DNA of 42,157 bases from Phycisphaerae bacterium (GTDB lineage: Bacteria; Planctomycetota; Phycisphaerae; FEN-1346; JAACEH01), in assembly GCA_012729015.1 (NCBI GenBank), contig JAAYDY010000083.1, forward strand, positions 1 to 42,157. The letters run 5' to 3'. Of this stretch, positions 24,987-33,906 are shown piece by piece (position 1 is the stretch's first letter; each line of letters starts with the position of its first letter). Below the pieces are notes generated by a model. The model was given only the letters and a program-made list of their open reading frames with translations, did no database searches and was not told the origin of the DNA. The position numbers and the translations under genes are program-made.

Positions 24987-26231
24987 ATGCGAGTGCTTGT
25001 GGTTACGCCAAGCTACCCTTCCCGCTTTCTGCCCTATGAAGGCGTGTTTGTTGAGAAGCAGGTCGAAGCTCTCCGCGACAGCGGTATGAATGTCGACGTT
25101 GTTCACGTCAGCCGGACCCACCTGTGGCCTATCAGCGCCGCGATACCCATCGCTTCCGAGCCCGCCGTCTGCCGGATGGATGAGCGCGGTAACACCTTCA
25201 TTCATATTCCTGCCAGGACTTTGCCCAGACTGGCCTTCTATCCGGATGCGCTCTTTCGCCTGATCAACCACCGCGTCAATCGAAAGATACTGAGCGCCGT
25301 CGAGAGACTCCGTCCAGACGTCCTGCACTTTCACTGGGGCCGCACCGCGGGCTACGGCTGGCTGGCGATGCAGCGTCATCCGGAGGTGGCGCGTGTCGTC
25401 ACGACCCACGGCGGATGCACGCGGCATAGTCGTCACCATCGCTTCTACCGCCACAGCATGATCCGTTCTTTCCGCGAAGCCGACAAGGTCATCCTCGTCA
25501 GCCCCACACTGGCTGAGCATGCCGCCATGCTGGGATTCGACGACTCCAATTTCGAGATTGTCGGGAACGGAATCGACGAGCGGATCATCCGGGTCAAGAC
25601 CGACTACTGGTCGCCGGGGATGGCGCGGCCGTTTCGCGTCTCGTCTGTCGGCGCGCTGATTCCGCTGAAGGCCCATGACGACACGATCCGTGCCGTCGGG
25701 ATGCTCGTCGATCGAGGCTACGATGTTCGCCTGGACATTGTCGGCGACGGGCCCGAGAAGCCCAGGCTCCAGGCAATCATCAACGAACTGAAACTGGCGG
25801 ACCGGACGAAGTTGCATGGGAGTCTGCCGAACAGCGAGGCCCTGGAGGTTATCCGTGCCAGTGATGTGATGTGCCTGCCCAGTTGGAACGAAGGGTTCGG
25901 CGTGGTCTACCTCGAAGCCCTGGCTCAGAGTGTGTCGGCCATTTCGTGTCGTGGGCAGGGGTTCGAGCACTTGATGATCCAGTCGCAGGCCGGGTTTGTC
26001 GTTGACAGCCACTCGCCGCAGGAGGTTGCAGCCTGCATCGAAAGGCTTGTCGTCGAGCCTGGGCTGGCGGCCGCCATGGGCGAGCGTGGCCGCACATTCG
26101 TTCAAGACGGCCAGACGCTTCGCCACAAGGGCCAGGAGATCGTCGCGGTCTACGAACGCGCTATCGAGGCCGCCAAACACCGTTGCGGGGGCAACGTGTT
26201 GCCCGGCAAGCCAGCGGCCACGTCTCCCTAG
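24987..26231 (+). CDS. GT4-family glycosyltransferase, 414 aa
   Basis: This GT-B enzyme starts MRVLVVTPSYPSRFLPYEGVF, typical of GT4 proteins that take part in exopolysaccharide repeat-unit assembly. HFHWGR and VTTHGG lie in the acceptor half. The donor half has VGALIPLKAHD, DIVGDGPEK and an intact E-x7-E motif in NEGFGVVYLEALA. GGAG lies ten bases before the ATG at 24987; the in-frame ATG at 24915 overlaps the polymerase stop and gives a non-conserved tail. The sugar and linkage are not predictable. Its 400-base 3' gap holds nothing recognised. Confidence 0.88.
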   Translation: MRVLVVTPSYPSRFLPYEGVFVEKQVEALRDSGMNVDVVHVSRTHLWPISAAIPIASEPAVCRMDERGNTFIHIPARTLPRLAFYPDALFRLINHRVNRKILSAVERLRPDVLHFHWGRTAGYGWLAMQRHPEVARVVTTHGGCTRHSRHHRFYRHSMIRSFREADKVILVSPTLAEHAAMLGFDDSNFEIVGNGIDERIIRVKTDYWSPGMARPFRVSSVGALIPLKAHDDTIRAVGMLVDRGYDVRLDIVGDGPEKPRLQAIINELKLADRTKLHGSLPNSEALEVIRASDVMCLPSWNEGFGVVYLEALAQSVSAISCRGQGFEHLMIQSQAGFVVDSHSPQEVAACIERLVVEPGLAAAMGERGRTFVQDGQTLRHKGQEIVAVYERAIEAAKHRCGGNVLPGKPAATSP

Positions 26232-26632
26232 ATGCCATGCGATGTTCTCTCCTCATCGGTGCGGCTGACGGGGCTCGGTGCCGTGAGCAAGACTCGCGGC
26301 AGTCTGGCGGCTCCCAGGGCCCGCCATGGGCGTCGCATTTCGACCGCCGGCCATGACGGCTTCCCCGGTCCGGCACGCGGCGGCGCCTGCGCGTCGAGAA
26401 TTGTTGAAGACGTTTCAGACGCCGAGTCGAAAAACCAAGGTCTGTCATCTGTCGCCGGAAAGGCAGGCGGAAGCATGGCATCGGGGCAGAGCGGCCCTCG
26501 GCTTGCGCCGGCGAGTTCCATTGCCTCGGCACTTACCGCGCCGGATGTCGATCGCCCGTTCCTCCGGCCAGTCATCGTCGGAGCCGCAGTTGTCCAGCAT
26601 CGTGTTCTTATCCCTGCAAAGGCTATGGTGCC
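26232..26632. other. Intergenic spacer, nothing recognised
   Basis: This 401-base gap is the longest inside the locus. Open frames cross it on both strands (for example from an ATG at 26232 on the plus strand), but their translations have no domain, no good ribosome site and run out of frame into the acyltransferase gene. No repeat family seen elsewhere occurs here. A decayed gene remnant cannot be excluded. Confidence 0.5.
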
Positions 26633-27565
26633 ATGTCGGATACGGGTGCAACACTGGAAGCCTACGCAGCCCATCTGGAGGCCCGAGGGCGGTTGGTCCG
26701 TGTGGCCGGCGAGCCGTGGATGCTGGCCAACGGGCGGCTGATGCCGGTTGCCCCGCCGCACCGAATGGGTGCGGTGGACCGGCAGGAGGTCCGCCGTGCG
26801 CTGCGCCGGAGCGGCGCGATTGCCGCCCTGTGGAACGATGCGTGGGACACGTCGCCGGGGCCGTGGTGGTGGGTCTGCTGCGACGACCGGCAGTACGATT
26901 ATCCTAGTGTTCGCAGCAGCCGCCGCAGTTCGGTGCGCAAGGGACTCAAGCTCTGCGAGGTTCGCCGGGTCGGAATTGACGAACTGGAGCAATTGGGCTA
27001 CGGGGTGTATCAGGCGGCATTCGCCAGGTACGGTCCCGGGGCAGTTCCTTCGTCTCAGGAGGCCTACCTTGCGGAGATCCGGCGAAATGCCGAGTATGGT
27101 GGCCGGGAAACCTGGGGGGCATTCATCGGTGGCCAACTGGCAGCTTACGCCACGTGCATTGTGGTGGAAGATATGGTTTACGTTTCGGCGGCAAAGTCGG
27201 ATCCAGGTCTGCTAAGATCCAATCCGAATGAAGCGGTGTGGTTCGAGCTGACGCGGCACTACCTCAGAGATCGCCAGATGGCGTTCGTGACCGATGGCGC
27301 GCGTGTTCTGCGTCATGAGACCAACATTCAGGGCTTCGTCGAAACGATGGGCTATCGTCGAGTGTATTGCCCGCTTCGGCTGGAGACGGGGTCCTGTGTG
27401 GCCGCGGCGATCCGATTGGGCGCGCGGCGGTGGGCCAGGATGCTGGGTATGGGCCGCTGGCGTCGTTCGTTGCTGGAACGGATCGAGGCGCTGGATACGG
27501 CCTGCGGCATCGCCCGCGTCTGTGCGGCAGATTTCAGGCAGCCTGAAGGTTCTTCTACGGAGTGA
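26633..27565 (+). CDS. FemAB/GNAT-like acyltransferase, 310 aa
   Basis: The protein resembles the FemAB and BioF2-like (CelD-type) branch of GNAT-fold acyltransferases: an Arg/Lys-rich segment SSRRSSVRKGLK near 98-109, WGAFIGGQLAAYA in the acyl-donor half, and the late SNPNEAVWFELTRHYL helix. Such enzymes in polysaccharide loci transfer acyl or aminoacyl groups to sugar amines or lipid-linked glycans. No membrane segment is visible. The ribosome site is weak (AAAGG about 12 bases upstream). Its stop lies six bases before the TTG of the following glycosyltransferase, so the two are co-expressed. Donor and acceptor are unknown; the nearby CapK-like enzyme suggests an activated acid. Confidence 0.6.
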   Translation: MSDTGATLEAYAAHLEARGRLVRVAGEPWMLANGRLMPVAPPHRMGAVDRQEVRRALRRSGAIAALWNDAWDTSPGPWWWVCCDDRQYDYPSVRSSRRSSVRKGLKLCEVRRVGIDELEQLGYGVYQAAFARYGPGAVPSSQEAYLAEIRRNAEYGGRETWGAFIGGQLAAYATCIVVEDMVYVSAAKSDPGLLRSNPNEAVWFELTRHYLRDRQMAFVTDGARVLRHETNIQGFVETMGYRRVYCPLRLETGSCVAAAIRLGARRWARMLGMGRWRRSLLERIEALDTACGIARVCAADFRQPEGSSTE

Positions 27566-27571
27566 TTGCCA

Positions 27572-28756
27572 TTGGCTGAAGCGGATCCACGGACAGGCGG
27601 CCGTCGGCGGCGCATTGTTCACATATCGACGGTGCATCCGGCCTTGGACAGTCGCATCTTCTACCGCGAAGCGCTGTTGCTGCACGAACTGGGCTACGAG
27701 GTGGCAGTCTACGGTTCCTGCGCCCACGAGGAGTTGATCGACGGTGTCCAGGTGCGTCCCGTCGGCTCGCCGGGGGGACGGCTTCGCCGAATCTTGACGT
27801 CATGGCTGAAGGGCCTTCGGATCGTCCTTCGCGAGCGGGCCGACATCTACCATTTTCACGATCCGGAGTTGATCCCGGCGGTGATTGTGGCCGGGATGCT
27901 CCTGCGCAAGCATGTTGTCTACGATGCCCACGAGGATGTATCGCTGATGATGTCCAAGGACTGGCTTCCCCGGGGCGTCAGAGGGATTGTCGCGGCGTCG
28001 GTTGCCGCCGTGGACTGGCTGTGCGCCAAGGTGGCCGACGCGGTGGTGACGCCCACGCGACTGCTGAAGGAGAAGTACGAGCGCCTCGGGGCGAAGACGG
28101 CCCTCCTGGTCAACTTCCCGTCGCCCGTGTTCCTCAGCGATCGCGATGCCGGTTGGGTGCCCTTCGACCGGCGCGAGCGCTGCGCGATTCACCTGGGCAC
28201 GCTGTCGATGCAGCGGCTTCAGACCCTTGTCGGCGTGGCCACGGGGTTTCTGGAGAAGCACCCTGAGTGGTCGTTCGAATTGCTTGGGCTGCACGATCCG
28301 TTCCTCGAGTGGGCGCGCGAGCACACGCCCGAGCATCTGCGCGGGCGGCTGATCAGCCTGGGAAAGATTCCCTACCGTGACGTCGCGGCACGCCTGTGTC
28401 GAGCCATGATCGGCGTTAACTACCACACGCTCGACTATCAGCAGATCATGGTGGCGATTCCCGTGAAGGTGTTCGAGTACCTGGCGTGCGGACTGAGCGT
28501 GGTGACGACGCGCGTGCCGCTGTTGGCGGAGTGCGCGGGAACATGCCCGGCGGTGACGTGGGCCGACGAGTCCCCGGAGGCGTATCTGAAGTCGCTGTGC
28601 GACCTGGCCTCCGCAGCCGATCTAGCCGAACGGGGCGCCGCAGCCCGCGACTACAGCGACCATCGGTTTCATTGCCGCGTCGAGGCAGAGCGCCTGGCCA
28701 CACTGTACGAGTCAATCTGGCCAGGGGAGCCCCGGCCGCAGGTTTCGCGAGATTGA
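27572..28756 (+). CDS. GT4-family glycosyltransferase, 394 aa
   Basis: This GT-B enzyme has IVHISTVHPALDSRIFYREA at its N-terminus and YHFHDPELIP in the first domain, a combination typical of a GT4 subgroup in capsule loci. The donor domain has AIHLGTLS and PVKVFEYLACGLSVV, with the Lys and Glu expected for nucleotide-sugar binding. GGAG at 27559-27562 lies nine bases before the TTG at 27572 but only three before the TTG at 27566, so I prefer 27572. It follows the acyltransferase gene directly. Specificity is unknown. Confidence 0.87.
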   Translation: MAEADPRTGGRRRRIVHISTVHPALDSRIFYREALLLHELGYEVAVYGSCAHEELIDGVQVRPVGSPGGRLRRILTSWLKGLRIVLRERADIYHFHDPELIPAVIVAGMLLRKHVVYDAHEDVSLMMSKDWLPRGVRGIVAASVAAVDWLCAKVADAVVTPTRLLKEKYERLGAKTALLVNFPSPVFLSDRDAGWVPFDRRERCAIHLGTLSMQRLQTLVGVATGFLEKHPEWSFELLGLHDPFLEWAREHTPEHLRGRLISLGKIPYRDVAARLCRAMIGVNYHTLDYQQIMVAIPVKVFEYLACGLSVVTTRVPLLAECAGTCPAVTWADESPEAYLKSLCDLASAADLAERGAAARDYSDHRFHCRVEAERLATLYESIWPGEPRPQVSRD

Positions 28757-28802
28757 TGACACGACGTGATCGGCGACCATTCCACAGCTCCGGAGAGATG
28801 TC

Positions 28803-30197
28803 ATGGAGAATTCCATCACCCGCTGGATCTACCGCCATTCGCCTGTGGCCGCGCAGAATCTCTTCTGCTCTGCCTATGGTGTTGTGAAGCGCTGCGACCG
28901 GTATTTCGGCAAGCACTACCAGCATTTCTTCGACCTCTTCCAGGCCAGCGAGAGATGGAGCTTCGAGGAACTTCGGGCGTATCAGAATGAAAGGCTGGCG
29001 GAGGTCGTTCGGCATGCCTACGAGCATGTGCCGTTCTATCGTCGCCGCTTCGACAGTCTGCACCTGAAGCCGGCTGACATTCGGACGGTGGAGGATCTGG
29101 CGAAGCTGCCGTACCTGACCAAGAGCGACATTCGCGGTGCGGGAACAGATTTGCGGGCCGACGACTGCAAGGGACGGGTTCACGTCATCCCGAGCGGCGG
29201 CTCGACCGGCACCCCGACGCTCTATTGGCGCAGCAAGCGTTCGCATCAGATGGAGTACGCTTTCACTTGGTCGCGGCGGCGGCCCGGCGTGAAGCAGGGA
29301 GAACCGTATGCTTCGTTCACCGGGGTCAAGATACAACCGCCCAACTCATTCAGGCGGCCATTCTGGCGAGCCAACTGGGCCGCCAACCAGCGGATGTACA
29401 GCACATTCCACATGACGGACACAACGATGCCGTTGTATCTGGACGATCTCCAGAAGCATCCACGGGTATGGCTCGAAGGCTACGTCACCCCGATTTACCT
29501 GTTGGCGAAGTACATCCTCGATCACCATTATCCGTTCAGCGCCTTTCCCAGGGCGGTGTTTACGACAAGCGAGGAACTGACGCCTCGGTATCGCGAGGCG
29601 ATCGAGACCGCCTTCCGCACGAAGGTGTACGATCAGTATGGCCAGGGGGAACAGTCGTCCAGCATCACGCAGTACGCCTGCGGCCACCTCCACAACGACA
29701 TGGCGTATGCCATCACCGAGTTCATTCCTGTTGGACAGCAGGGCGACATGCCCGTCGTGGAGATCATCGGCACATCGCTGTACAATGAAGCCATGCCGTT
29801 GATACGCTGCCAGACGGGGGATACGGCGCTGCTGCCGAGTCGGCCGGTGGCTTGTCCGCACAGCGCAGGCCAGATTGTCGAGGCCATTCGTGGGCGAACG
29901 GGTCATGTTCTGGTGACGCGCGACGGGAGGAGAATCAGCAATCCTGCGCTCAGTCTCGTCACCAGCGAATCCCCCAACGTCAAGGCCATGCAGTATGTCC
30001 AGGACGAGATCGGCGCGATCCGGGTGTTGGTCGTTCGAGAGTCCGGCTACGGCGCCGAAGATGAAGCCCAAATGCTTCGTCTGCTGCGACAGCAGATCGG
30101 CGAAAGCGATACGGTTGTTGTGGAGCATGTGCAGGAGTTGATTCGGACGGACGGCGGCAAGACGCTGCCGATTCTCTCCAGGCTTCCCAGGCAGTGA
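28803..30197 (+). CDS. CapK/PaaK-like adenylate-forming enzyme, 464 aa
   Basis: This belongs to the phenylacetate-CoA ligase branch of the ANL superfamily. The ATP phosphate loop SGGSTGTP is at 131-138; YDQYGQGEQ and the later CQTGDTALL segment match the adenylation core. PaaK activates a carboxylate with ATP and forms a CoA thioester. Members called CapK occur in capsule loci, where their substrate is generally unknown. GGAGAG lies about six bases before the ATG. With the acyltransferase gene two places upstream it could supply an activated organic or amino acid for decorating the glycan; this is inference. No carrier protein gene is visible nearby. Confidence 0.82.
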   Translation: MENSITRWIYRHSPVAAQNLFCSAYGVVKRCDRYFGKHYQHFFDLFQASERWSFEELRAYQNERLAEVVRHAYEHVPFYRRRFDSLHLKPADIRTVEDLAKLPYLTKSDIRGAGTDLRADDCKGRVHVIPSGGSTGTPTLYWRSKRSHQMEYAFTWSRRRPGVKQGEPYASFTGVKIQPPNSFRRPFWRANWAANQRMYSTFHMTDTTMPLYLDDLQKHPRVWLEGYVTPIYLLAKYILDHHYPFSAFPRAVFTTSEELTPRYREAIETAFRTKVYDQYGQGEQSSSITQYACGHLHNDMAYAITEFIPVGQQGDMPVVEIIGTSLYNEAMPLIRCQTGDTALLPSRPVACPHSAGQIVEAIRGRTGHVLVTRDGRRISNPALSLVTSESPNVKAMQYVQDEIGAIRVLVVRESGYGAEDEAQMLRLLRQQIGESDTVVVEHVQELIRTDGGKTLPILSRLPRQ

Positions 30198-30295
30198 AGC
30201 GGGGATCATATTCTGGTCGCAGAGCGCCCCGTTGCCGTGCGAGACCCGGTACGCTCCAGCGAGTGGCCGGCTGCGGCGAACACATACGATGGTGC

Positions 30296-31489
30296 ATGAG
30301 TGACGCGATGCGCATTCTCATGATCTGGTCGGAGAACCTCAACAAGCCCGGGAGCGGGCGGACGCACTTTGTCCATCTGGCTCACGGGCTGGCGGCGCTC
30401 GGCCACAGCGTCCGCCTCGTCGCTCCGGGCTATCCGCCGAAGACAACCGAGGATCTGGGCGTGCCGGTGTCCTATGTGCCTACGCTACGGCGCAGCATGG
30501 CCGCCTTCATTCTGTTTCACGTGCTCCTGGTGCCGGCGATGCCGTGGCTGATTCTTCGGTACCGTCCTCACGCAGTCTACTCGCGCGGCCTGTTCCACTC
30601 GTTCCTTGTCCACATCCTCTGCCGCATGTTCCTCACACCGTACGTGGCCGAGGTGGACAGCATGGTGGACGAGGAACTCGCCATGCGGCGCCGAACCGTA
30701 TGGGCCGGACTTGTCCGATGTGCCGACCGGTGGAATCTGCGATGGGCGTCGGCCTTCATCTGTGTCACCCAGGGGCTGAGGAAGGAACTGATTCGCCGCG
30801 GCGCCCGGCCTGATCGGGTGGTGGCCCTGCACAACGGAGCGGCGGTCGAGTTGTTCACGCCCGGCGATCAGTCCGAGGCCCGCCGCCGGCTCGGATTATC
30901 CCAGGATGCGGTGCTCGTCGGCTTCATAGGCACGCTGGCGGCCTGGCAGGGCCTCGATTTGCTTGTCGACGCGACGGGACGGCTTCCCGATCGGCAGCGC
31001 CGCTGGGAGGTTCTGATTGTCGGCGATGGTCCGATGCGGGACGATCTGGTGCGGCAGATTGCGTCACTTCGGCTGGAGGACCGGGTTCGGCTGATTCCTG
31101 CCGTAGACCATGACCGAGTGGTGGAGTACCTGCGGGCGGTCGATATGGCGGTGATTCCGATTCACGATCCGCGGAAGCTTCGTTACGGGTTGTCGGCGCT
31201 GAAGTTCTGGGAGGCGCTTTCGGTCGGCCTGCCGGTGCTTGTTCCGGATGCAGGTGACCTGGGAGGCGTCCTGGGCGAACTGGGGTGGCCCGGTGAGTTC
31301 CGGGCCGGCGATGCGGGCGCACTGGCCCAGGCCATGGACCGCACGGCGGCCCGGCTTGATGAGCTTCATGCGCGGCAACGCGAAATCCATGAAGCGGTTG
31401 CTCGTGACCACAGTTGGGCGGCCGTCGCCCGGCAAACGGTCGCTGTCTTCGATCAGCTTGGCGCTGCTCAGCGAGGGGGGCGCTCGTAA
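30296..31489 (+). CDS. GT4-family glycosyltransferase, 397 aa
   Basis: This GT-B enzyme opens MSDAMRILMIWSENLNKPGSG. The donor domain includes ALHNGAAVELFTPGD, IGTLAAWQGLD, VLIVGDGPMRDDLV and LSALKFWEALSVGLPVLVPD, where Lys and Glu take the nucleotide-sugar-binding positions. The start could also be the ATG at 30308; neither has a strong ribosome site, and an in-frame ATG at 30194 overlaps the previous gene. The stop and the next start share a base (TAATG), so it is translationally coupled to the following glycosyltransferase. Sugar specificity is unknown. Confidence 0.86.
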   Translation: MSDAMRILMIWSENLNKPGSGRTHFVHLAHGLAALGHSVRLVAPGYPPKTTEDLGVPVSYVPTLRRSMAAFILFHVLLVPAMPWLILRYRPHAVYSRGLFHSFLVHILCRMFLTPYVAEVDSMVDEELAMRRRTVWAGLVRCADRWNLRWASAFICVTQGLRKELIRRGARPDRVVALHNGAAVELFTPGDQSEARRRLGLSQDAVLVGFIGTLAAWQGLDLLVDATGRLPDRQRRWEVLIVGDGPMRDDLVRQIASLRLEDRVRLIPAVDHDRVVEYLRAVDMAVIPIHDPRKLRYGLSALKFWEALSVGLPVLVPDAGDLGGVLGELGWPGEFRAGDAGALAQAMDRTAARLDELHARQREIHEAVARDHSWAAVARQTVAVFDQLGAAQRGGRS

Positions 31490-32730
31490 TGGTCTCCGGT
31501 GCCCCGCCCATCCGCATGCTCCAGGTGGCCAACCAACCGGGGCCGTTCTACTGTTTCCTGCGGCCGCTGGTGTTCGAACTCATGCGCCGCGGCGTGGACG
31601 TGGACGTGGCGTGCAACTCGGGCGACGAGCGGTTCGAGAAACTGAGAAGTGTCGGCATGAACGTGCTGCCGCTGACGGTCGGACCGTGGACGTCGGCCGG
31701 GACGTGGCTCAGGCTGCGTCGGGAGTTGCGCGACCTCATGGCCCGCAAGGCCTACGACATCTGCGTGGTTCATACGCCGGCCATCAGTTGGATCACACGC
31801 CGCCTGGCCGCACGCGCCGGCATCCCCGTCGTGGCCTACACCGCCCACGGGTTGCCGTTCTTCGAGCGGCAGGGGGCATGCACGTACCGAGCCCTGCTGG
31901 CGGTCGAGAAGTTCTGCGGCCGCTACACCGACCTGCTCATGGTGATGAACTCTGTGGACCTCGCGGCCGCACGGGAGCACCGCCTGGTCAAACCCGGCGG
32001 CCTGGTCCGACATATTCCCGGCGTGGGCGTGGACATCGGGCGCTGGCAGCGGCCGACGCCTCCGGAGAAACTCGATGCGCTCCGTCGCGAACTGTCGTTA
32101 GGGCCTCAGACGCGCGTCGTCGCCTACATCGGGCGATTGATGGAAACCAAGGGCGTCCTCGACCTGGTCGAAGCGTTGTCGCGGTGGCGCGGCAGCGGCC
32201 GCGATGTGGCCCTGGTCGTCGCGGGTACGGGGCCTCTGGACCGAGCCATGGCCGAGGCGGCCGCTCGCGCAGGCGTTGCCGACCGGTTGCACCTGCTCGG
32301 CTGGCGCGACGACGTGACCGCGCTGATGGCCCTGGCCGACGTGGTCGTCCTTCCGAGCACCTATCGCGAGGGGCTGCCGGCCGTGCTGATGGAGGCCGGG
32401 GCCGCCGGCAAGCCGGTGGTGGCGTACCAGAATCGCGGCAGTGACGACATCGTCGTCGATGGAGAGACCGGCTACCGTGTCCCCGCTCGCGATGTCGTGG
32501 CCCTGACGGACGCCGTCGGACGTCTCGTGGACGACCCCGCGCTGGCCCGACGCATGGGCGACGCCGGCCGCCGGCACGTTAACTTCACTTTTGGCTACCA
32601 TCAGGCCGTCCGCGCCCAACTGGACGCCTACGCCGACGCCCTCGAGGCCAAGGGCATCGACGCCTCGGGGCTTCGCGGCGACCTCGGCGACCCCGTCTTC
32701 TCACTCGCCGAAGGGCAGGGGGAGCCATGA
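31489..32730 (+). CDS. GT4-family glycosyltransferase, 413 aa
   Basis: This is a GT-B enzyme of the capsule type, with HTPAISWITRRLA and VAYTAHGLPFFE in the acceptor half. PGVGVDIGRW, YIGRLMETKGV and an intact E-x7-E motif (REGLPAVLMEA) lie in the donor half. It starts at the ATG of TAATG with the previous stop and ends in ATGA with the next start, so three glycosyltransferase genes are tightly coupled. Proteins of this type often add an early sugar after the phosphoglycosyl transferase step; that role here is inference. Codons are strongly C-ending. Confidence 0.88.
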   Translation: MVSGAPPIRMLQVANQPGPFYCFLRPLVFELMRRGVDVDVACNSGDERFEKLRSVGMNVLPLTVGPWTSAGTWLRLRRELRDLMARKAYDICVVHTPAISWITRRLAARAGIPVVAYTAHGLPFFERQGACTYRALLAVEKFCGRYTDLLMVMNSVDLAAAREHRLVKPGGLVRHIPGVGVDIGRWQRPTPPEKLDALRRELSLGPQTRVVAYIGRLMETKGVLDLVEALSRWRGSGRDVALVVAGTGPLDRAMAEAAARAGVADRLHLLGWRDDVTALMALADVVVLPSTYREGLPAVLMEAGAAGKPVVAYQNRGSDDIVVDGETGYRVPARDVVALTDAVGRLVDDPALARRMGDAGRRHVNFTFGYHQAVRAQLDAYADALEAKGIDASGLRGDLGDPVFSLAEGQGEP

Positions 32731-33851
32731 AGATCGGCTACGTCCTGCGAAGCCTCGAAGACTCCGGCGTGACGGTTTATTGCCTCCGCCTGGCCGAGGC
32801 GATGCGCCGTCGCGGGCACGATGTGTTTCTGGTCAGCGACGGCGGCGTCTATGCGGACGAGGTGAAGCGGCGCAACCTGCGGCACCATCCTCTGCCGCTC
32901 TGCCGCGGACCGCTGCGGTCGCTCCTGGCGGCGCGGCGGCTGGCGGACATCGTTCGGGCCGAGCGGCCGGACATCCTGCACGGCAACTGGCGGCGGGCCC
33001 AGATGGCCTGCCACCTGGCCGAGAAGGCCACGGGCGTGCCCTACGTCACCACGCTGCACCTGGTGGGCATTCCCGACTCGTGGCTGTACCGTCGCCTGAG
33101 CCACTGGGGCCGCCTGACGATTGCCCCGTGCAGTGAAGCGGTCGCCTATCTTCAGACGCATTTCGGCGTGCCTCGGGAACGGATTCGCCTGATCTTTCAC
33201 GGGGTGGACCCTGAGCAATGGCCGGTGGCCACGCCCGAGCGGCAGGCGGCAGCCCGTCGGCAGTTCGGGTTGCCGCTGGAGGCGCCCGTGCTGGTCTGTG
33301 TGGCGCGGCTCGAGGCCGTGAAGCGGCACGACCTGTTGCTTCGCGCGCTGGCCGAGGTGCGGCGGTCCGAGGCCGGGGCCGGCCTGCGGCTGCTGCTGGT
33401 GGGCGACGGGCAGGAGCGGGAGGCGCTCCGTCGGCTGGCCGGAGCATTGGGGCTGTCGGATGCGGTCTCGTTTCTGGGGTTCACGGATCCGCATGCGGCC
33501 CTGGCGGCAGCCGACGCCTTCGTTCTGGCCAGCGACAAGGAATCGTTCGGCTTTGCCCCGGTGGAGGCCATGTTCACAGGCCGGGCGGTGATTCGCACCG
33601 ACAGCGAAGGGGCTCGGGACCAGATCGTGCCCGGCGAGACGGGGCAGATTGTGCCGCGGGGCGATGTGGGCACGCTGGCCGCGGCGATGGTCGACGTGGT
33701 GGCGCGGCGCGGTTTCTGGGCGGAGTGCGGCGCGCGGGCCAGGGCGGCGGCCGTGCGGCAGTTCACGCTCGACCAGATGGCCGAGCAGACGGAGCGGTGC
33801 TGCCTGGATGCCCTTGCCACTGTCGGGGCGACGGAGTCCCGGAACTTGTGA
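32727..33851 (+). CDS. GT4-family glycosyltransferase, 374 aa
   Basis: This GT-B enzyme starts MKIGYVLRSLEDSGVTVYCL and overlaps the preceding gene by four bases (ATGA). The acceptor half includes HGNWRRAQMACHLAEK. The donor half has FHGVDPEQWP, VARLEAVKRHDLL, LLLVGDGQER and an intact E-x7-E motif in KESFGFAPVEAM. It is the last of three coupled GT4 genes. A 55-base gap separates it from the GT2 gene. Substrate unknown. Confidence 0.88.
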   Translation: MKIGYVLRSLEDSGVTVYCLRLAEAMRRRGHDVFLVSDGGVYADEVKRRNLRHHPLPLCRGPLRSLLAARRLADIVRAERPDILHGNWRRAQMACHLAEKATGVPYVTTLHLVGIPDSWLYRRLSHWGRLTIAPCSEAVAYLQTHFGVPRERIRLIFHGVDPEQWPVATPERQAAARRQFGLPLEAPVLVCVARLEAVKRHDLLLRALAEVRRSEAGAGLRLLLVGDGQEREALRRLAGALGLSDAVSFLGFTDPHAALAAADAFVLASDKESFGFAPVEAMFTGRAVIRTDSEGARDQIVPGETGQIVPRGDVGTLAAAMVDVVARRGFWAECGARARAAAVRQFTLDQMAEQTERCCLDALATVGATESRNL

Positions 33852-33906
33852 CACAAACGTCTGCCGCGCGATCCTTCGTGCCGCGGCGCATTGACGCTGA
33901 ACTGGC

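Noticed and set aside
26232..26741. Open frame beginning with ATG right after a glycosyltransferase stop
   Set aside because: It has no domain or ribosome site and ends out of frame inside the acyltransferase gene.
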